From Chitinispirillales bacterium ANBcel5 (lineage in GTDB: Bacteria; Fibrobacterota; Chitinivibrionia; Chitinivibrionales; Chitinispirillaceae), in NCBI GenBank assembly GCA_029688955.1, contig JARUKZ010000002.1:124001-188000 (forward strand): a stretch of DNA of 64,000 nt. The letters run 5' to 3'. Positions within the stretch are counted from its first letter, which is position 1. Every line of letters begins with the position of its first letter. Below are positions 41,616 through 51,799 of the stretch, piece by piece. Made by a program: the position numbers and the translations under genes. The notes under the pieces are model-generated. The model saw only the letters and a program-made list of their open reading frames with translations. It had not been told where the DNA came from and made no database searches.

Positions 41616-43388
41616 TCAGACATTACCCCTAAAAGAAGCGTGGTCATAAATCGTTTTATACTTCTCTACCGCACTGTCCCAGGAAAAATGTTTCAGCGAG
41701 CGAATTCCATTGGAGATCATTTTTCCATAAGCGACCTGATCGGCAAAGATTTTTACGGCTTCATCGATTGCACCACCTGCGGCCTGGACCATTGAGCGGT
41801 ATTTTTTGTTTTCAACCCTTCTGCCCGGAGGCAGCTCAAGGCATTCTCTCCATTCGCCAGACCACTTCCGGGCCTCATACTCCTCTCTGTAGAGTAAGCC
41901 TGTAGCCTCCCCCAAAGCCCCTTCAATGTAAGAGGCACTGTTATAGTAATCAGGGACTTTAACTCTGTTAGCCGGCCTGACCTGGACCCATAACCCACCG
42001 GTACCTCTTGCCAAAACAGGGGTCCCGTGCATAAAGCCCTCATTTGCAGCGCCAAAGGGCTCGTAAAAGGAGGGCATAACAAGGAACGAGGCGCCAAGCA
42101 AAACTTTTTTATATTGTTCTGAAGGGATTCTAAATGGCCATATTTCTATATCACCCCGGCAGCTTTTTTCGATTGCTTTAAAAAAGTCAAGTTTTTCAGG
42201 ACTTGCACTGCTTGGGCAAAAGAGTAGTTTGATACTTCCCTTAGGTCTCTTTTTAAGCGCATGGAAGATAACATCAAAGCCCTTTTGCATCAGATCCAGA
42301 CGTCCGGACATAAAAAGAAGCGGTGTTTTGAAAGAGTTCTGCAGCTTCAACTTCCCTATTACCTCTTTTCCTCTTTCTTTGGAAATAATCTGGTGTAGCT
42401 CTTCCCTAAAGCGATTCTTCTTTTCCAATAATCGTCCGGTATCTCCTAAAGCAGCCCGTTTTATAACATTATAATGGTAAGGCGGACGGGGTTTTCCAAA
42501 GAAGCCATTCTCAACACCTATGGGCGGATTAGCCGAGAAGAGGTGCTGAAGGTGAGTGGTAAAAATCGAGCTCTGAAGCGGATCATGACGCAATTCATAA
42601 TCGAAGGGGCCGCTTACTGTGGTTAAGGGACCATTAAGCAACGGTATAGTGGACTGAAGTATCGTCTGTGCCGGGAAACTCTTGCCAAAAAAGTGTACCT
42701 TTTCACTGTTTGAAATACCATGGTCAAAGGAGTTATGAAGCGTAAGAACGGTTCGCGCGCTACTAACCAGGTTACTTAGTACAGCCATTTTTGATGTAAT
42801 CGCAACAGGCGCTGTTTCCCAATCATTGGCGTGCAGTACTAAGTTTTTTGTGATGCCCAGTCTGTTTAAAACAAAAGGAACCGCAGCCGAAAAGGCCAGG
42901 GAATCAAGCAGCAGATCCTTTTCGTTAGGGTAAGCATACGGGTCGTCTTCCGCGGTGAAAAACCTTCTTACTCCAATATAATAGGATGGGATTTCGGCCA
43001 TGACATCCCGGTACAGATCCACTGTCGCGCTAAAGCTACAAAGATTGATTCGTTCATTGGTGAAAACCGGCTTGAGGCAGTTTTCTTCCAGCGCAGTCCT
43101 GATCTTTTTATGATTGCTGTGCAGTGGGGTTAACAGAAGTGTTCGTTCGTTGTTTTTGTGCAGTTGCAAAGGAAGCAGCCGTGCAATGGCAGCCAGTCCA
43201 CCCAATGAAGCGAACCTGTTTTCAAAGGAGAGAAAGACTACGGTTCTGCGGGCAGGATCAAACGTCCGTTCGCTTCGAAACAGGGTATCTATTTCAAATT
43301 CCGAGAAAAAATCATGGAAAGGTTTGCGAAACATAGCCCATGACTCAACCCGTGTAGTAAAAAGATAATCGAATTGAAAATTATTCAT
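41616..43388 (-). CDS. Starch/glycogen synthase-like glycosyltransferase (GT5-like)
   Basis: 590 residues. N-terminal domain: ASLGGLAAIARLLPLQLHK, the family GGL loop that binds ADP-glucose (usual K at its start is replaced), and HANDWETAPVAI. C-terminal domain: LFMSGRLDLMQKGFDVI (nucleotide-binding Arg/Lys) and FLVMPSFYEPFGAANEGFM with the catalytic Glu, then GTPVLARGTGGL. Overall plan fits GlgA, though it is longer (usual about 480) and the entry motif is altered, so the donor or acceptor may differ. It overlaps the UPF0104 gene by 8 bp. Confidence 0.8.
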   Translation of the reverse strand: MNNFQFDYLFTTRVESWAMFRKPFHDFFSEFEIDTLFRSERTFDPARRTVVFLSFENRFASLGGLAAIARLLPLQLHKNNERTLLLTPLHSNHKKIRTALEENCLKPVFTNERINLCSFSATVDLYRDVMAEIPSYYIGVRRFFTAEDDPYAYPNEKDLLLDSLAFSAAVPFVLNRLGITKNLVLHANDWETAPVAITSKMAVLSNLVSSARTVLTLHNSFDHGISNSEKVHFFGKSFPAQTILQSTIPLLNGPLTTVSGPFDYELRHDPLQSSIFTTHLQHLFSANPPIGVENGFFGKPRPPYHYNVIKRAALGDTGRLLEKKNRFREELHQIISKERGKEVIGKLKLQNSFKTPLLFMSGRLDLMQKGFDVIFHALKKRPKGSIKLLFCPSSASPEKLDFFKAIEKSCRGDIEIWPFRIPSEQYKKVLLGASFLVMPSFYEPFGAANEGFMHGTPVLARGTGGLWVQVRPANRVKVPDYYNSASYIEGALGEATGLLYREEYEARKWSGEWRECLELPPGRRVENKKYRSMVQAAGGAIDEAVKIFADQVAYGKMISNGIRSLKHFSWDSAVEKYKTIYDHASFRGNV

Positions 43389-44427
43389 AGCTACTGTCTC
43401 CGGAGATCACTGGAACAGCCGATTCAGACTTTTGCCCGGGGATAACGTTTTCTCTCTTTGTACCCAGAAACATCCAGATAAGTCCAATGATTGCCGGTAA
43501 TAAAATGTTTATGATTAGGATTAAAAGCGATGCTGCCATCGCGATACCCGATATCTGACCCTTTGACGCGTCCACGCTAAACAAATTTAAAAACAGAAAA
43601 AATGAATACTCCCGTATACCTGCATTGGCAACGAATATTGGTAATAATAACATAAACGCATAGCTTTGAGCAGCAATAAAAAGCAGTATTGCGAAATCAA
43701 GCTCAATAAACATAGAGATAACTGCTGTAGTCTGTAGCAAAAGGATGCAATGGGAAAAAACCGAGAAGACGATCATGAGAGGTGTCGCTACGGTGATAAA
43801 TGAAGGCAAAATGGTCCTGGCGATAGTTTTTAGATATTTTTTATCCCCTGAAAAGGCGCCAATGGATTCTGAGATACCCTTGCTAAATACCAGTAAAAGT
43901 AAAGAAAGAGTAAAAAAGATGACTGCGGGGGTTAAAAATGACCTAAGGGGCTTAACATCGGTACTAAAAAACTGAAGCGCCGCGGCTATTATGCCTGCAA
44001 AAAGTATCACCACTCCGGAATAAAACCGATCCAGTAGTGCCGCCAGCACTGTACGCGATTTCTTTGAGGGAGCCAGTTCAAATGCCCTGAAAAGCTCCCC
44101 CGATTTACCCGGAGTAAGGAATCCAAGAAAACAACCCCACAGAAAAGTTTTGGCAGCTCCTGACAATTTGGTATCGATCTTTAGGGACAGAAGCACCGAA
44201 TGCCACCTGAGTATCTGAAAAAACAGCCCCGTCACCCCAAGAACAAAAGCAGCGAAAAGATGCGGCAATGTTACCCTACCAAGCAGATCATTAATCTCAC
44301 TCAGCGTAACGGTTCTATTTACAATAGCTACAAAAATGAGGGTTACAAGAATCCTGAAGGACCATTTAATATACCCCACTCTGCACCACCGATATATCCG
44401 GCTCACTACATCCTTGCCAACTATCAA
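43381..44427 (-). CDS. UPF0104 / lysylphosphatidylglycerol synthase TM-region protein
   Basis: 348 residues with about 8 hydrophobic spans. Typical family segments are FLGFLTPGKSGELFRAFELA (near residue 95) and VANAGIREYSFFLFLNLF (near residue 260), as in MprF-like TM domain proteins without the soluble synthase domain. Such proteins are proposed lipid flippases or glycolipid handlers. Coupled to the glycosyltransferase (8-bp overlap) and 10 bp from priA, so one operon. Confidence 0.85.
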   Translation of the reverse strand: MIVGKDVVSRIYRWCRVGYIKWSFRILVTLIFVAIVNRTVTLSEINDLLGRVTLPHLFAAFVLGVTGLFFQILRWHSVLLSLKIDTKLSGAAKTFLWGCFLGFLTPGKSGELFRAFELAPSKKSRTVLAALLDRFYSGVVILFAGIIAAALQFFSTDVKPLRSFLTPAVIFFTLSLLLLVFSKGISESIGAFSGDKKYLKTIARTILPSFITVATPLMIVFSVFSHCILLLQTTAVISMFIELDFAILLFIAAQSYAFMLLLPIFVANAGIREYSFFLFLNLFSVDASKGQISGIAMAASLLILIINILLPAIIGLIWMFLGTKRENVIPGQKSESAVPVISGDSSYE

Positions 44428-44437
44428 TTCTTTCTCC

Positions 44438-46669
44438 TTAAAGCATATTCACCGGATCAACATCAATTATACATCGAGTACTGCCAGAAATGGTTTTCTG
44501 ATTTTCTCTGATGAGATTTAAAGCAGAAGAGAGCTTAGCTACCGAAGAGGACTTTAGGAGCAGCGAGTATCTAAAGATTGTATCAATTTTCGACAGAACA
44601 GCCGGAGAAGGCCCCAGAAGCAGTACCTCCGGTATTTCCGCTCGTTGCAAAGTATCTGCGGCTGTTGTGATACAATCTATTACATTCTTCTCACACTTAC
44701 CCTCCATAACCACTCTGGCAAGTTTACCAAAGGGAGGATAAAGAAGCGTTCTGCGGGTCTCGATCTCACCTTCAAAAAAGGTCTGATAATCGTGAGTACG
44801 CGCTGTTTTTACCGCTGTTTCATCGGGAAAATACGTTTGAATAACTACTTCACCCGGTGTCTCGCTCCTGCCGGCTCTCCCTGCCACCTGTGTTAAGAGT
44901 TGAAAGGTTCGCTCTGAAGCCCTGAAATCGGGAAAGTGCAGTCCTGTGTCGGCCTGAAGAACACCCACAAGTGTTACATTGGGGAAATTAAGTCCCTTTG
45001 CGACCATCTGTGTACCAAGCAAAATATCGGCTTCACCCTTTGCGAATGTTTCCAGAATCGAAATATGCGCGCCTTTTTTTCGGGTTGTGTCCTGATCCAT
45101 ACGAATAATTCTGGCCTCCGGGAACTTTTCCTTAAGCGCTTCTTCCGCTTTTTGTATCCCTGTACCCTTATATTTCATGTTTTCACCACCACATTTGGGA
45201 CAGGTATCAGGCGCACCGGCATAATAACCACACAAGTGACATTTGATAGCGGTTTCGGCTCGGTGATACCTTAAATTAACAGAACAGTTGGGACAGGAAT
45301 AGGTGTAGCTGCATTGTTTACACATCAAAACAGCCGAAAATCCTCTTCGGTTTAAAAGCAGTATAGTTTGATACCCTTTGGAGATGGTTGTTTGGACCTG
45401 CTCAAGCAGGTGACGGGAAAAGGGGGTCCAGTTATTAGCCTTATGCTCTTCACCCATATCGATTATTTCCACCTTAGGGAGCCGTGAGGCGCCAAAGCGG
45501 GAGGAGAGACGAATCAGGTTATATTTGCCATTGCCCGCATTATGAAAGCTCTCTGTACTGGGAGTGGCACTTCCAAGCACAACCACACATTTTTGAATAT
45601 GCCCTCTCATCACAGCGACATCCCGTGCGTTATAGCGCGGTTCCATATCACTTTGCTTGTAGCTGCCATCATGCTCTTCATCAACAATTATTAAACCCAC
45701 ATTGTCTACAGGAGCCAATATAGCACTGCGCACGCCTAACAGAACACGCTTACGTCCGGATATCACCTCCTGAAGACTATCCCGGCGCTCACCATCAGAC
45801 ATATGACTGTGAATAACAGTGATCGCCTCACCTATCGCGGAACGAAAGCGCTGAATGGTCTGGGGGGTAAGAGAGATCTCGGGAACAAGGATAATCACCC
45901 CCTTGCCCATGGATAATGCTGACTTGGTAAGTTCTGTGTAAACGTGGGTTTTTCCGCTTCCGGTGATACCGTAAAGCAGAAACGGTTTACCTGGATTCTT
46001 TAAGGTAGCGCCTATCTGCTCAACAGCAGCCTGCTGCTCAGCTGTTAATTGAATCTGCTCTGAACTCGTCTCCATCGACAACTCATCGGCATGACGTAAA
46101 ACAGAAGCGAGTTCCTGCTTAAGATACCCTTTGTTCTGTAGCGTCTTCACCACCGAGTAGGACGCGCCCGTTAATTGGGTTATCTCTTTTACGGTTAAAG
46201 GTTGTTTGCTCTGACGCATTCTCTGAAGAATTTCCCGGTGACGCTCCTTTAAGTCATCTTCGGCCTTTTGAGTTACACTGTAAACATTGAGCGTCTTTTC
46301 ACGGGTTTTCATAATTGATTTGCTTAAAAACGGTCTGAAAACCCTGCCAACATCACACTGATAATAGGAAGCCATCCACTGATAGAGCTTTAAAAGGGAT
46401 TGATTTGAGTCGGTCCACCTGCCCGATTTAATCTCAAGCACCGGTTTTAAGTTGGGGTAGTGGGATTTTTCGCGTAACTGAACAGCCACCCCCCAGGTAC
46501 GCTTTCTTCTGACCTCAACAAGCACAGGTGTGCCATAAGAGATACGATCAGACAGCTCTTCGGGGATGCTATAGTCATAGATCCCGGGGATAGCTACTGG
46601 AAAAGCAACCCCCACTACACTATATCTCCTTGAAATTACAGATTTTGCTTGATCTTCTCTATTATTCAT
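44438..46669 (-). CDS. priA: Primosomal protein N' (PriA helicase)
   Basis: 743 residues. N-terminal 3' DNA-binding part (YSIPEELSDRISYGTPVLVE), a winged helix, helicase Walker A LYGITGSGKTHVYTEL (near residue 235), DEEHDGSYKQ, the PriA zinc-binding Cys cluster (CKQCSYTYSCPNCSVNLRYH and CHLCGYYAGAPDTCPKCGG), then motif VI QVAGRAGRSETPGEV. PriA restarts stalled replication forks. All key motifs are intact; usual length. Confidence 0.97.
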   Translation of the reverse strand: MNNREDQAKSVISRRYSVVGVAFPVAIPGIYDYSIPEELSDRISYGTPVLVEVRRKRTWGVAVQLREKSHYPNLKPVLEIKSGRWTDSNQSLLKLYQWMASYYQCDVGRVFRPFLSKSIMKTREKTLNVYSVTQKAEDDLKERHREILQRMRQSKQPLTVKEITQLTGASYSVVKTLQNKGYLKQELASVLRHADELSMETSSEQIQLTAEQQAAVEQIGATLKNPGKPFLLYGITGSGKTHVYTELTKSALSMGKGVIILVPEISLTPQTIQRFRSAIGEAITVIHSHMSDGERRDSLQEVISGRKRVLLGVRSAILAPVDNVGLIIVDEEHDGSYKQSDMEPRYNARDVAVMRGHIQKCVVVLGSATPSTESFHNAGNGKYNLIRLSSRFGASRLPKVEIIDMGEEHKANNWTPFSRHLLEQVQTTISKGYQTILLLNRRGFSAVLMCKQCSYTYSCPNCSVNLRYHRAETAIKCHLCGYYAGAPDTCPKCGGENMKYKGTGIQKAEEALKEKFPEARIIRMDQDTTRKKGAHISILETFAKGEADILLGTQMVAKGLNFPNVTLVGVLQADTGLHFPDFRASERTFQLLTQVAGRAGRSETPGEVVIQTYFPDETAVKTARTHDYQTFFEGEIETRRTLLYPPFGKLARVVMEGKCEKNVIDCITTAADTLQRAEIPEVLLLGPSPAVLSKIDTIFRYSLLLKSSSVAKLSSALNLIRENQKTISGSTRCIIDVDPVNML

Positions 46670-46822
46670 GATATAAAAATTATATGCTCAATTCAAAGTA
46701 GTTCATAGCGAACAAACTTATAAATTACTTTCTGAGCAGCTTAAATGTTATAACCCCAGCCTATGAATTACCACTTTATTCTTTATCTGGGGTTAGTGGA
46801 GGAAACCAGAGGGCGGTTTAAA

Positions 46823-48979
46823 ATGGTACGTATTCCAATAAACGAAGTTAAAGCTGGGATGATTTTAGCAGATGATGTCAGTGATCACAGTGGTAACCTG
46901 CTGATGAATCGTTCGCATGTACTAACAGAAAAATCCCTTGAGCACCTGAGAAAACACAATGTAGAGGAAGTCTATATTGAAGATCAGGCCAAAAGCACTG
47001 CCCCGGCTTCGGTTAGAACACCACCGATACGAGTCGAGATAGCCAAAGATTCTATGAAAGCATCGATTACCATAGACCCACCTCAAACAAAAGCTTCATT
47101 AAAGACAGAAGATCTGCAAAAAGCCCTTTCAGAAGCAGGCGTGGTTTTTGGTGTAGACCAAAAGGCTTTAAATGATGCGGTAGCCAGATGGCGTAAAAAG
47201 GGGGAATCTGTCTACATTGAAACCGCTGCGCAGGGAAGAGAAGCAGTCGCTAATTTAGAAGGGAGCTTTGAACCTGTAATAAACTGTATAAAAGACCACA
47301 GCATGTTAGAAACGATAAAAAAGGCAGAACACTTTTGGCAACTACCCAAAGACGCGCAAATCTTTGATCGGGTTGATCCCGGGTATATGATCGCACGTCG
47401 CGGTGATCCGGTTCATTCTGAACCGGGGAAAAATGTACTGGGCGATTTGGTTTTCAGTGAACAGGTTATAGAACAAAAAGTAGATCTTGGTGATGGTGCA
47501 GCATTTAAAGACGATTCGGTTATTATTGCAGAAAAGAGTGGTTTTGCTTACCACTTAAACGAAACTATCGGAGTGGTTCCAATTTGCTTTGATGGTGGCG
47601 CTGACCTCGAAATCAGCAACGATTGCATGAGTGCAAAGCTTATCGTACACAAGCCCGGTGAAAGAGGTAAAGCACCCACCAGAGAAGATATCTTTGCCTT
47701 ACTCAAAGAGCATCAAGTTAACAATGGTATCCTTGAAAAGGAAATCGACACTATTTGTAGCCAGATAAAAAGTGGAGCATATCCCGAAGACGGAGTGGAA
47801 ATAGCCAAAGGTATACCACCGCAAAACGGAGAAAATGGTTCACTTGAATTTCTGTTTAATACAGAAACTTCTCTCCAACCCAAAGTTGGGGAAGATGGTA
47901 TTGCGGATTATAAAAACATAGACATAATAAACCCCGTAGGGGCTAACAAGAAATTAGTAAGGCTCATTGCTCCACAAAAAGGTAAAGAGGGCAGGGATAT
48001 AAAAGGCAATGTAATCCCTGCCACCGATGGCAAAGCGGCGACTCTCCCTGTTGGTGCAAATACGGAGGTTAAAGAGGATGAGCCCGATTTTCTTATATCT
48101 ACTCTGGATGGAATCGTAAAATACAATGGCATATCGGTTGAGGTTCAGGAGGGGTATGTGGTTGAAGGAGACGTGGATTTTTCAACCGGAAATATTAAAT
48201 ATGATAAATCAGTTACCGTAAATGGTGATGTGAAGTCCGGATTTTCCATAGACTGTGGCGGCGATCTTCAGGTGGGCGGTACAGCTGAAGACTGCAATAT
48301 TCATGCTGGTGGAACAGTTCTCTGTAAACACGGTTTCCTTGGGCAGGGCAAGGGAGTTATAGAAGCAAAAGGTGATATAAACCTGGGTTTCATGAAAAAT
48401 CAGTTGATACGTACAAGAGGCAATGTAAATATTGCAAAAGAAGCTATCAATTGTTTTATTCTGTCGAGAAAATCGATACATGTTCACGGAAATTCACTTT
48501 CGGTTGCAGGTGGGGACCTGATAGCCAGAGTTTCGATTATTGTTAACGTTGTGGGTAACGCAAGCGGCATCCGTACCAACCTGGAAGTAGGGGTTGACTA
48601 TACACACCACGAACAGTTAGAGCAGCTCGATAGTCAGCTCAAAGATATAAACTCCAATCTTAAGAAATGTATAGAGAAAGAAAAGTATTTGGAAAAGATG
48701 CTCAAAATAAAACGTCGGCTTCCCAAAGAAAGTATTGAGCTCCTACAAAAGCTCAAAGAAAACATCGCCAAATACAACAAGCAGGTTAAGATCCTTGAGG
48801 ATCGAAAACACATAACATCCGAAAAGCTCTTTGATACAGAAAATGCTTTTATCAGAATACTTCGTAGCGCTATGCCTGGTACAATGTTCAAGATAAAAGA
48901 TCGCCATTTACTGGTTAAAGATACCATGACCGGCCCCAAAACCATACGTTTGATAAATGGAGTGATAAAAGCTATTTAA
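46823..48979 (+). CDS. FapA (DUF342)-domain polymer-forming protein
   Basis: 718 residues from ATG 46823 (MVRIPINEVKAGMILADDV), with GAGGGCGG 6 bases upstream; a longer frame to 46763 is less likely. An N-terminal GTP-binding-like segment (residues 1-55, as in DUF3391-type regulators) is followed by a FapA domain: GKEGRDIKGNVIPATDGK and beta-helix repeats (YDKSVTVNGDVKSGFSIDCG, VNIAKEAINCF), then a coiled coil (about 610-690). FapA proteins bind polymers and affect cell-surface properties. It ends 4 bases inside the converging SpoIIE gene. Confidence 0.82.
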   Translation: MVRIPINEVKAGMILADDVSDHSGNLLMNRSHVLTEKSLEHLRKHNVEEVYIEDQAKSTAPASVRTPPIRVEIAKDSMKASITIDPPQTKASLKTEDLQKALSEAGVVFGVDQKALNDAVARWRKKGESVYIETAAQGREAVANLEGSFEPVINCIKDHSMLETIKKAEHFWQLPKDAQIFDRVDPGYMIARRGDPVHSEPGKNVLGDLVFSEQVIEQKVDLGDGAAFKDDSVIIAEKSGFAYHLNETIGVVPICFDGGADLEISNDCMSAKLIVHKPGERGKAPTREDIFALLKEHQVNNGILEKEIDTICSQIKSGAYPEDGVEIAKGIPPQNGENGSLEFLFNTETSLQPKVGEDGIADYKNIDIINPVGANKKLVRLIAPQKGKEGRDIKGNVIPATDGKAATLPVGANTEVKEDEPDFLISTLDGIVKYNGISVEVQEGYVVEGDVDFSTGNIKYDKSVTVNGDVKSGFSIDCGGDLQVGGTAEDCNIHAGGTVLCKHGFLGQGKGVIEAKGDINLGFMKNQLIRTRGNVNIAKEAINCFILSRKSIHVHGNSLSVAGGDLIARVSIIVNVVGNASGIRTNLEVGVDYTHHEQLEQLDSQLKDINSNLKKCIEKEKYLEKMLKIKRRLPKESIELLQKLKENIAKYNKQVKILEDRKHITSEKLFDTENAFIRILRSAMPGTMFKIKDRHLLVKDTMTGPKTIRLINGVIKAI

Positions 48980-50340
48980 CGTTTGCGGAATTTTTTGACA
49001 AACACCCTGTTGCCAGCACGATTGAACTGTACTTCATCCATATATTTTTTTATCAAAAAGATTCCCCTGCCATGATTCCGGGCAAGGTTTTCGGGTTTTA
49101 ATGGATTGGGTAAATCACGGTAATCAAACCCCTTGCCTTCATCAGAGACGCTTAATCTAAGGCTGTACCTGTCTACTTTGTAGAGCATATACACTTTTTT
49201 GGATAAATCATTTCTGTTACCGTGTTTAATCGCGTTATTAAGTAGTTCGTAGATACAAACTTTCGTCCTTTTAATCACACTGTCGGCAAAATCCGCCTCA
49301 TCCATTTTTCTTAAAACAACCGACGCGACCTCTTGTATCTGCCCGTAACTATGAATAATAACCATATCAGGTTCATCAGCGGGAATAAATCCTGAATCAA
49401 GAACCTGTGCTTCAGGCTCACATAGTTCTATGGCTGCGATGGCAATATCATCCTTGCGGGCGGAACTGTCTTTAAACCGGTTAAAATCACTAAGAATACA
49501 TTCTACTATACTGCGGACATCCAGTTTAGCAGAATGTTGAACGATCTTTTCAAGCTGTGAAGAGTAGGGTCTGCCTGTGGTGTCGATAGTTTCACTCAAA
49601 CCATCAGTGTAAAGCAAAAGCTTATCACCTTTATCTAATCTAATGATTTTTTCGCGGTAAGAAACCTCGTTTTTGATTGCGGAGTGCCCGATAAGAGTTC
49701 CTTCTGTATTTAGGGAAAAAAGCTGAGCACTCTCTTTTCGATAAAGGTAAGGTGCAACATGCCCTGCGTTGGAGAAGATAAATTTTCCACTCACTCTGTC
49801 ATACAAAGAGAGGAACGCAGTTAAAAAATAACCATCATTTATATACTTGCCGAGCTCTTCGTTAACGTAATAAAACACTTCAGAAGGACTGTACCCGGCT
49901 TTAAGGGCATGAATAAAGAGTATTTTTGCCATTCCACCGATCATGGCAGCAGTTCTGCCCGATCCTCTAACGTCGTACATTAATAGTGCGGTTTTCTGGT
50001 AAGGTGTTACCAGGAAATCGTAATAGTCTCCCCCCACCTCTGAATGTGGTATGGAAAGGGCAAAAACTTTTAACCCAGGAGGGTCAGGCAAAGAAGACGG
50101 GGTAAGTGCAGAGTGTATAGATTTAACAAGGTTCTTTTCCTCTTCCAGTATCTCATCCTGAGTTTTGAGGTTCTCCTTTATAACCTTCAACTCCGTATTT
50201 ATAGAACGATTTTCTTTTTTTAGGTTCTCGTTCTCTTTTTTAATTTGCGCACAGGTCCTCTTAAAATACCGACAGTATCGCAGCAGGCGCTTAAGACGAG
50301 ATCGAAGCAGCGTATTTGAGCTAACCGGCTCTCTGTCCAT
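48976..50340 (-). CDS. SpoIIE-type PP2C phosphatase with C-terminal HATPase
   Basis: 454 residues: coiled coil (residues 30-75), a PP2C domain with SVPHSEVGGDYYDF-like site SIPHSEVGGDYYDFLV and LLMYDVRGSGRTAA, VEG-like DKLLLYTDGLSE (metal ligands), and a C-terminal GHKL ATPase: YELLNNAIKHGNRND (N box) and DEGKGFDYRDLPNP with NHGRGIFLIKKYMD (G boxes). Fused phosphatase and anti-sigma-type kinase domains suggest a partner-switching regulator. It is 5 bp from the rhomboid gene and convergent with the FapA gene. Confidence 0.92.
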   Translation of the reverse strand: MDREPVSSNTLLRSRLKRLLRYCRYFKRTCAQIKKENENLKKENRSINTELKVIKENLKTQDEILEEEKNLVKSIHSALTPSSLPDPPGLKVFALSIPHSEVGGDYYDFLVTPYQKTALLMYDVRGSGRTAAMIGGMAKILFIHALKAGYSPSEVFYYVNEELGKYINDGYFLTAFLSLYDRVSGKFIFSNAGHVAPYLYRKESAQLFSLNTEGTLIGHSAIKNEVSYREKIIRLDKGDKLLLYTDGLSETIDTTGRPYSSQLEKIVQHSAKLDVRSIVECILSDFNRFKDSSARKDDIAIAAIELCEPEAQVLDSGFIPADEPDMVIIHSYGQIQEVASVVLRKMDEADFADSVIKRTKVCIYELLNNAIKHGNRNDLSKKVYMLYKVDRYSLRLSVSDEGKGFDYRDLPNPLKPENLARNHGRGIFLIKKYMDEVQFNRAGNRVFVKKFRKR

Positions 50341-50345
50341 AAAGG

Positions 50346-51191
50346 TTACCGGAAAAGATTAAAAGGTAATATACCCTTTTTTTTCAAACGCTCTTTATCC
50401 ATTTTTGCTGCCTTCTTCAGAGTTTTCTTTTCTGAAGGAGAGAGTGAATCCATCCCTTCACGTGCAATTTTTTCGAGTATGGGATCAACCTGCTCCTCAA
50501 AATACCTCTTTCGATTTACCTGCCCCTGCACATTTGCTGTTCGCTTTCGCTGATTCCAGGAATTGATTACTCTGATATACCAACCATAAAGGTGGGAATA
50601 TGATTTAAGATACCCGTATCCAACTGCAATGCCACCAAGATGTGAAAGATGAGAGATGCCACCTCCGGCAGGCCCTATTGAGCCAAAAAGGGAATAGACG
50701 GCAAACCCTATCACGAAATACTTTATTTTTATCGGAATAATAAAAAAGAGCAAAATCTGACGGTCAGGCCAGTAATATGCGCAGGCTGTTAACACTCCAA
50801 GCACCGCACCAGAAGCACCAATAACATGTATAGACCTTCCTGCCGGATCAAGAAGACTAAAGAGAGAGAAAAAGGCTGCCCCTATTCCACAAATAAAATA
50901 AAAGGTTAGAAATCTGCGTGGCCCCCAGTGACTCTCCAGATCCATTCCAAACATATAAAGCACAAGCATATTAAAGAGGATATGAAAAATACTGGTGGTA
51001 GAGTGAAGGAACATGTACGTGACAGTTCGCCAAAGCTGTCCCTGAAGAAAGGTCTCGTATGGAACCAATGATCCAAAATCAAATACAAATGTACCTATAC
51101 CCGGGAGTAACTGAAGAAGATAAACGGCAACGTTTGCAATAAGTAGTGCACGCAATGCTCTTCCGGTGGTCGAATACCCATGATATCTCAT
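50346..51191 (-). CDS. Rhomboid-family intramembrane serine protease
   Basis: 281 residues with about six TM spans. HILFNMLVLYMFGMDLESHW holds the Asn/His pair, VIGASGAVLGVL is the catalytic GxSG, and ISHLSHLGGIAVGYGYL has the catalytic His. Usual rhomboid TMs and dyad are complete. A soluble basic C-tail follows (residues 215-281). Substrate unknown. Confidence 0.93.
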   Translation of the reverse strand: MRYHGYSTTGRALRALLIANVAVYLLQLLPGIGTFVFDFGSLVPYETFLQGQLWRTVTYMFLHSTTSIFHILFNMLVLYMFGMDLESHWGPRRFLTFYFICGIGAAFFSLFSLLDPAGRSIHVIGASGAVLGVLTACAYYWPDRQILLFFIIPIKIKYFVIGFAVYSLFGSIGPAGGGISHLSHLGGIAVGYGYLKSYSHLYGWYIRVINSWNQRKRTANVQGQVNRKRYFEEQVDPILEKIAREGMDSLSPSEKKTLKKAAKMDKERLKKKGILPFNLFR

Positions 51192-51267
51192 ACAAGCTCC
51201 AGCCTGTTTAAATAAAGTGTTATGGTAGAAAAAAAATACTTACAGTAATCAAAAAGAGCGTTTAAAG

Positions 51268-51759
51268 CTATCTGTTCTTTTTTAGTTTTTTTATAAGCTG
51301 CTCTTTCACAAATTCCGGCACAAAGGTACAAACCTGACTTCCAGCCCCATGCTGTGCAATTTGTTTTACCAGAGTTGAATTGAGATAAATATACTCAGAA
51401 CTGGGCATAAGAAAGACGGTTTCGGCACTATCCAGAAGATTTCTGTTGGTAAAAGCCATCTGAAACTCATAATCAAAATCGGATATAGCCCGCAAACCTC
51501 TGATAATTGCAGTAGCGTTATACTCACGAACACAATCGACAATGAGTCCCGAATAGCTTATAACTTCAATGTGGGGAACATGTGCAAGAGCCTCACTTAC
51601 CATATCCACCCGTTCCTCAACTGTAAAAAGAGGATTTTTGCCCGGATTAGATGCAACCACCGCAATCACTTTTTTAAATATTTTTGATGCTCTGACTGCA
51701 ATATCTATATGGCCATAGGTAACGGGATCAAAAGTTCCGGGATAAATTGCTGTAGGCAT
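51268..51759 (-). CDS. coaD: Phosphopantetheine adenylyltransferase
   Basis: 163 residues. AIYPGTFDPVTYGHIDIAVRA (T/HxGH nucleotide-binding motif), VASNPGKNPLFTVEERVDMV, GLRAISDFDYEFQMAFTNR and SEYIYLNSTLVKQIAQHGA are all standard. Converts 4'-phosphopantetheine and ATP to dephospho-CoA, the fourth step of coenzyme A synthesis. It lies 40 bp downstream of rsmD, a common pair. Confidence 0.97.
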   Translation of the reverse strand: MPTAIYPGTFDPVTYGHIDIAVRASKIFKKVIAVVASNPGKNPLFTVEERVDMVSEALAHVPHIEVISYSGLIVDCVREYNATAIIRGLRAISDFDYEFQMAFTNRNLLDSAETVFLMPSSEYIYLNSTLVKQIAQHGAGSQVCTFVPEFVKEQLIKKLKKNR

Positions 51760-51799
51760 AAAGCAAAAACAATTCCTTTATTTGAAAACAATTAAACGT

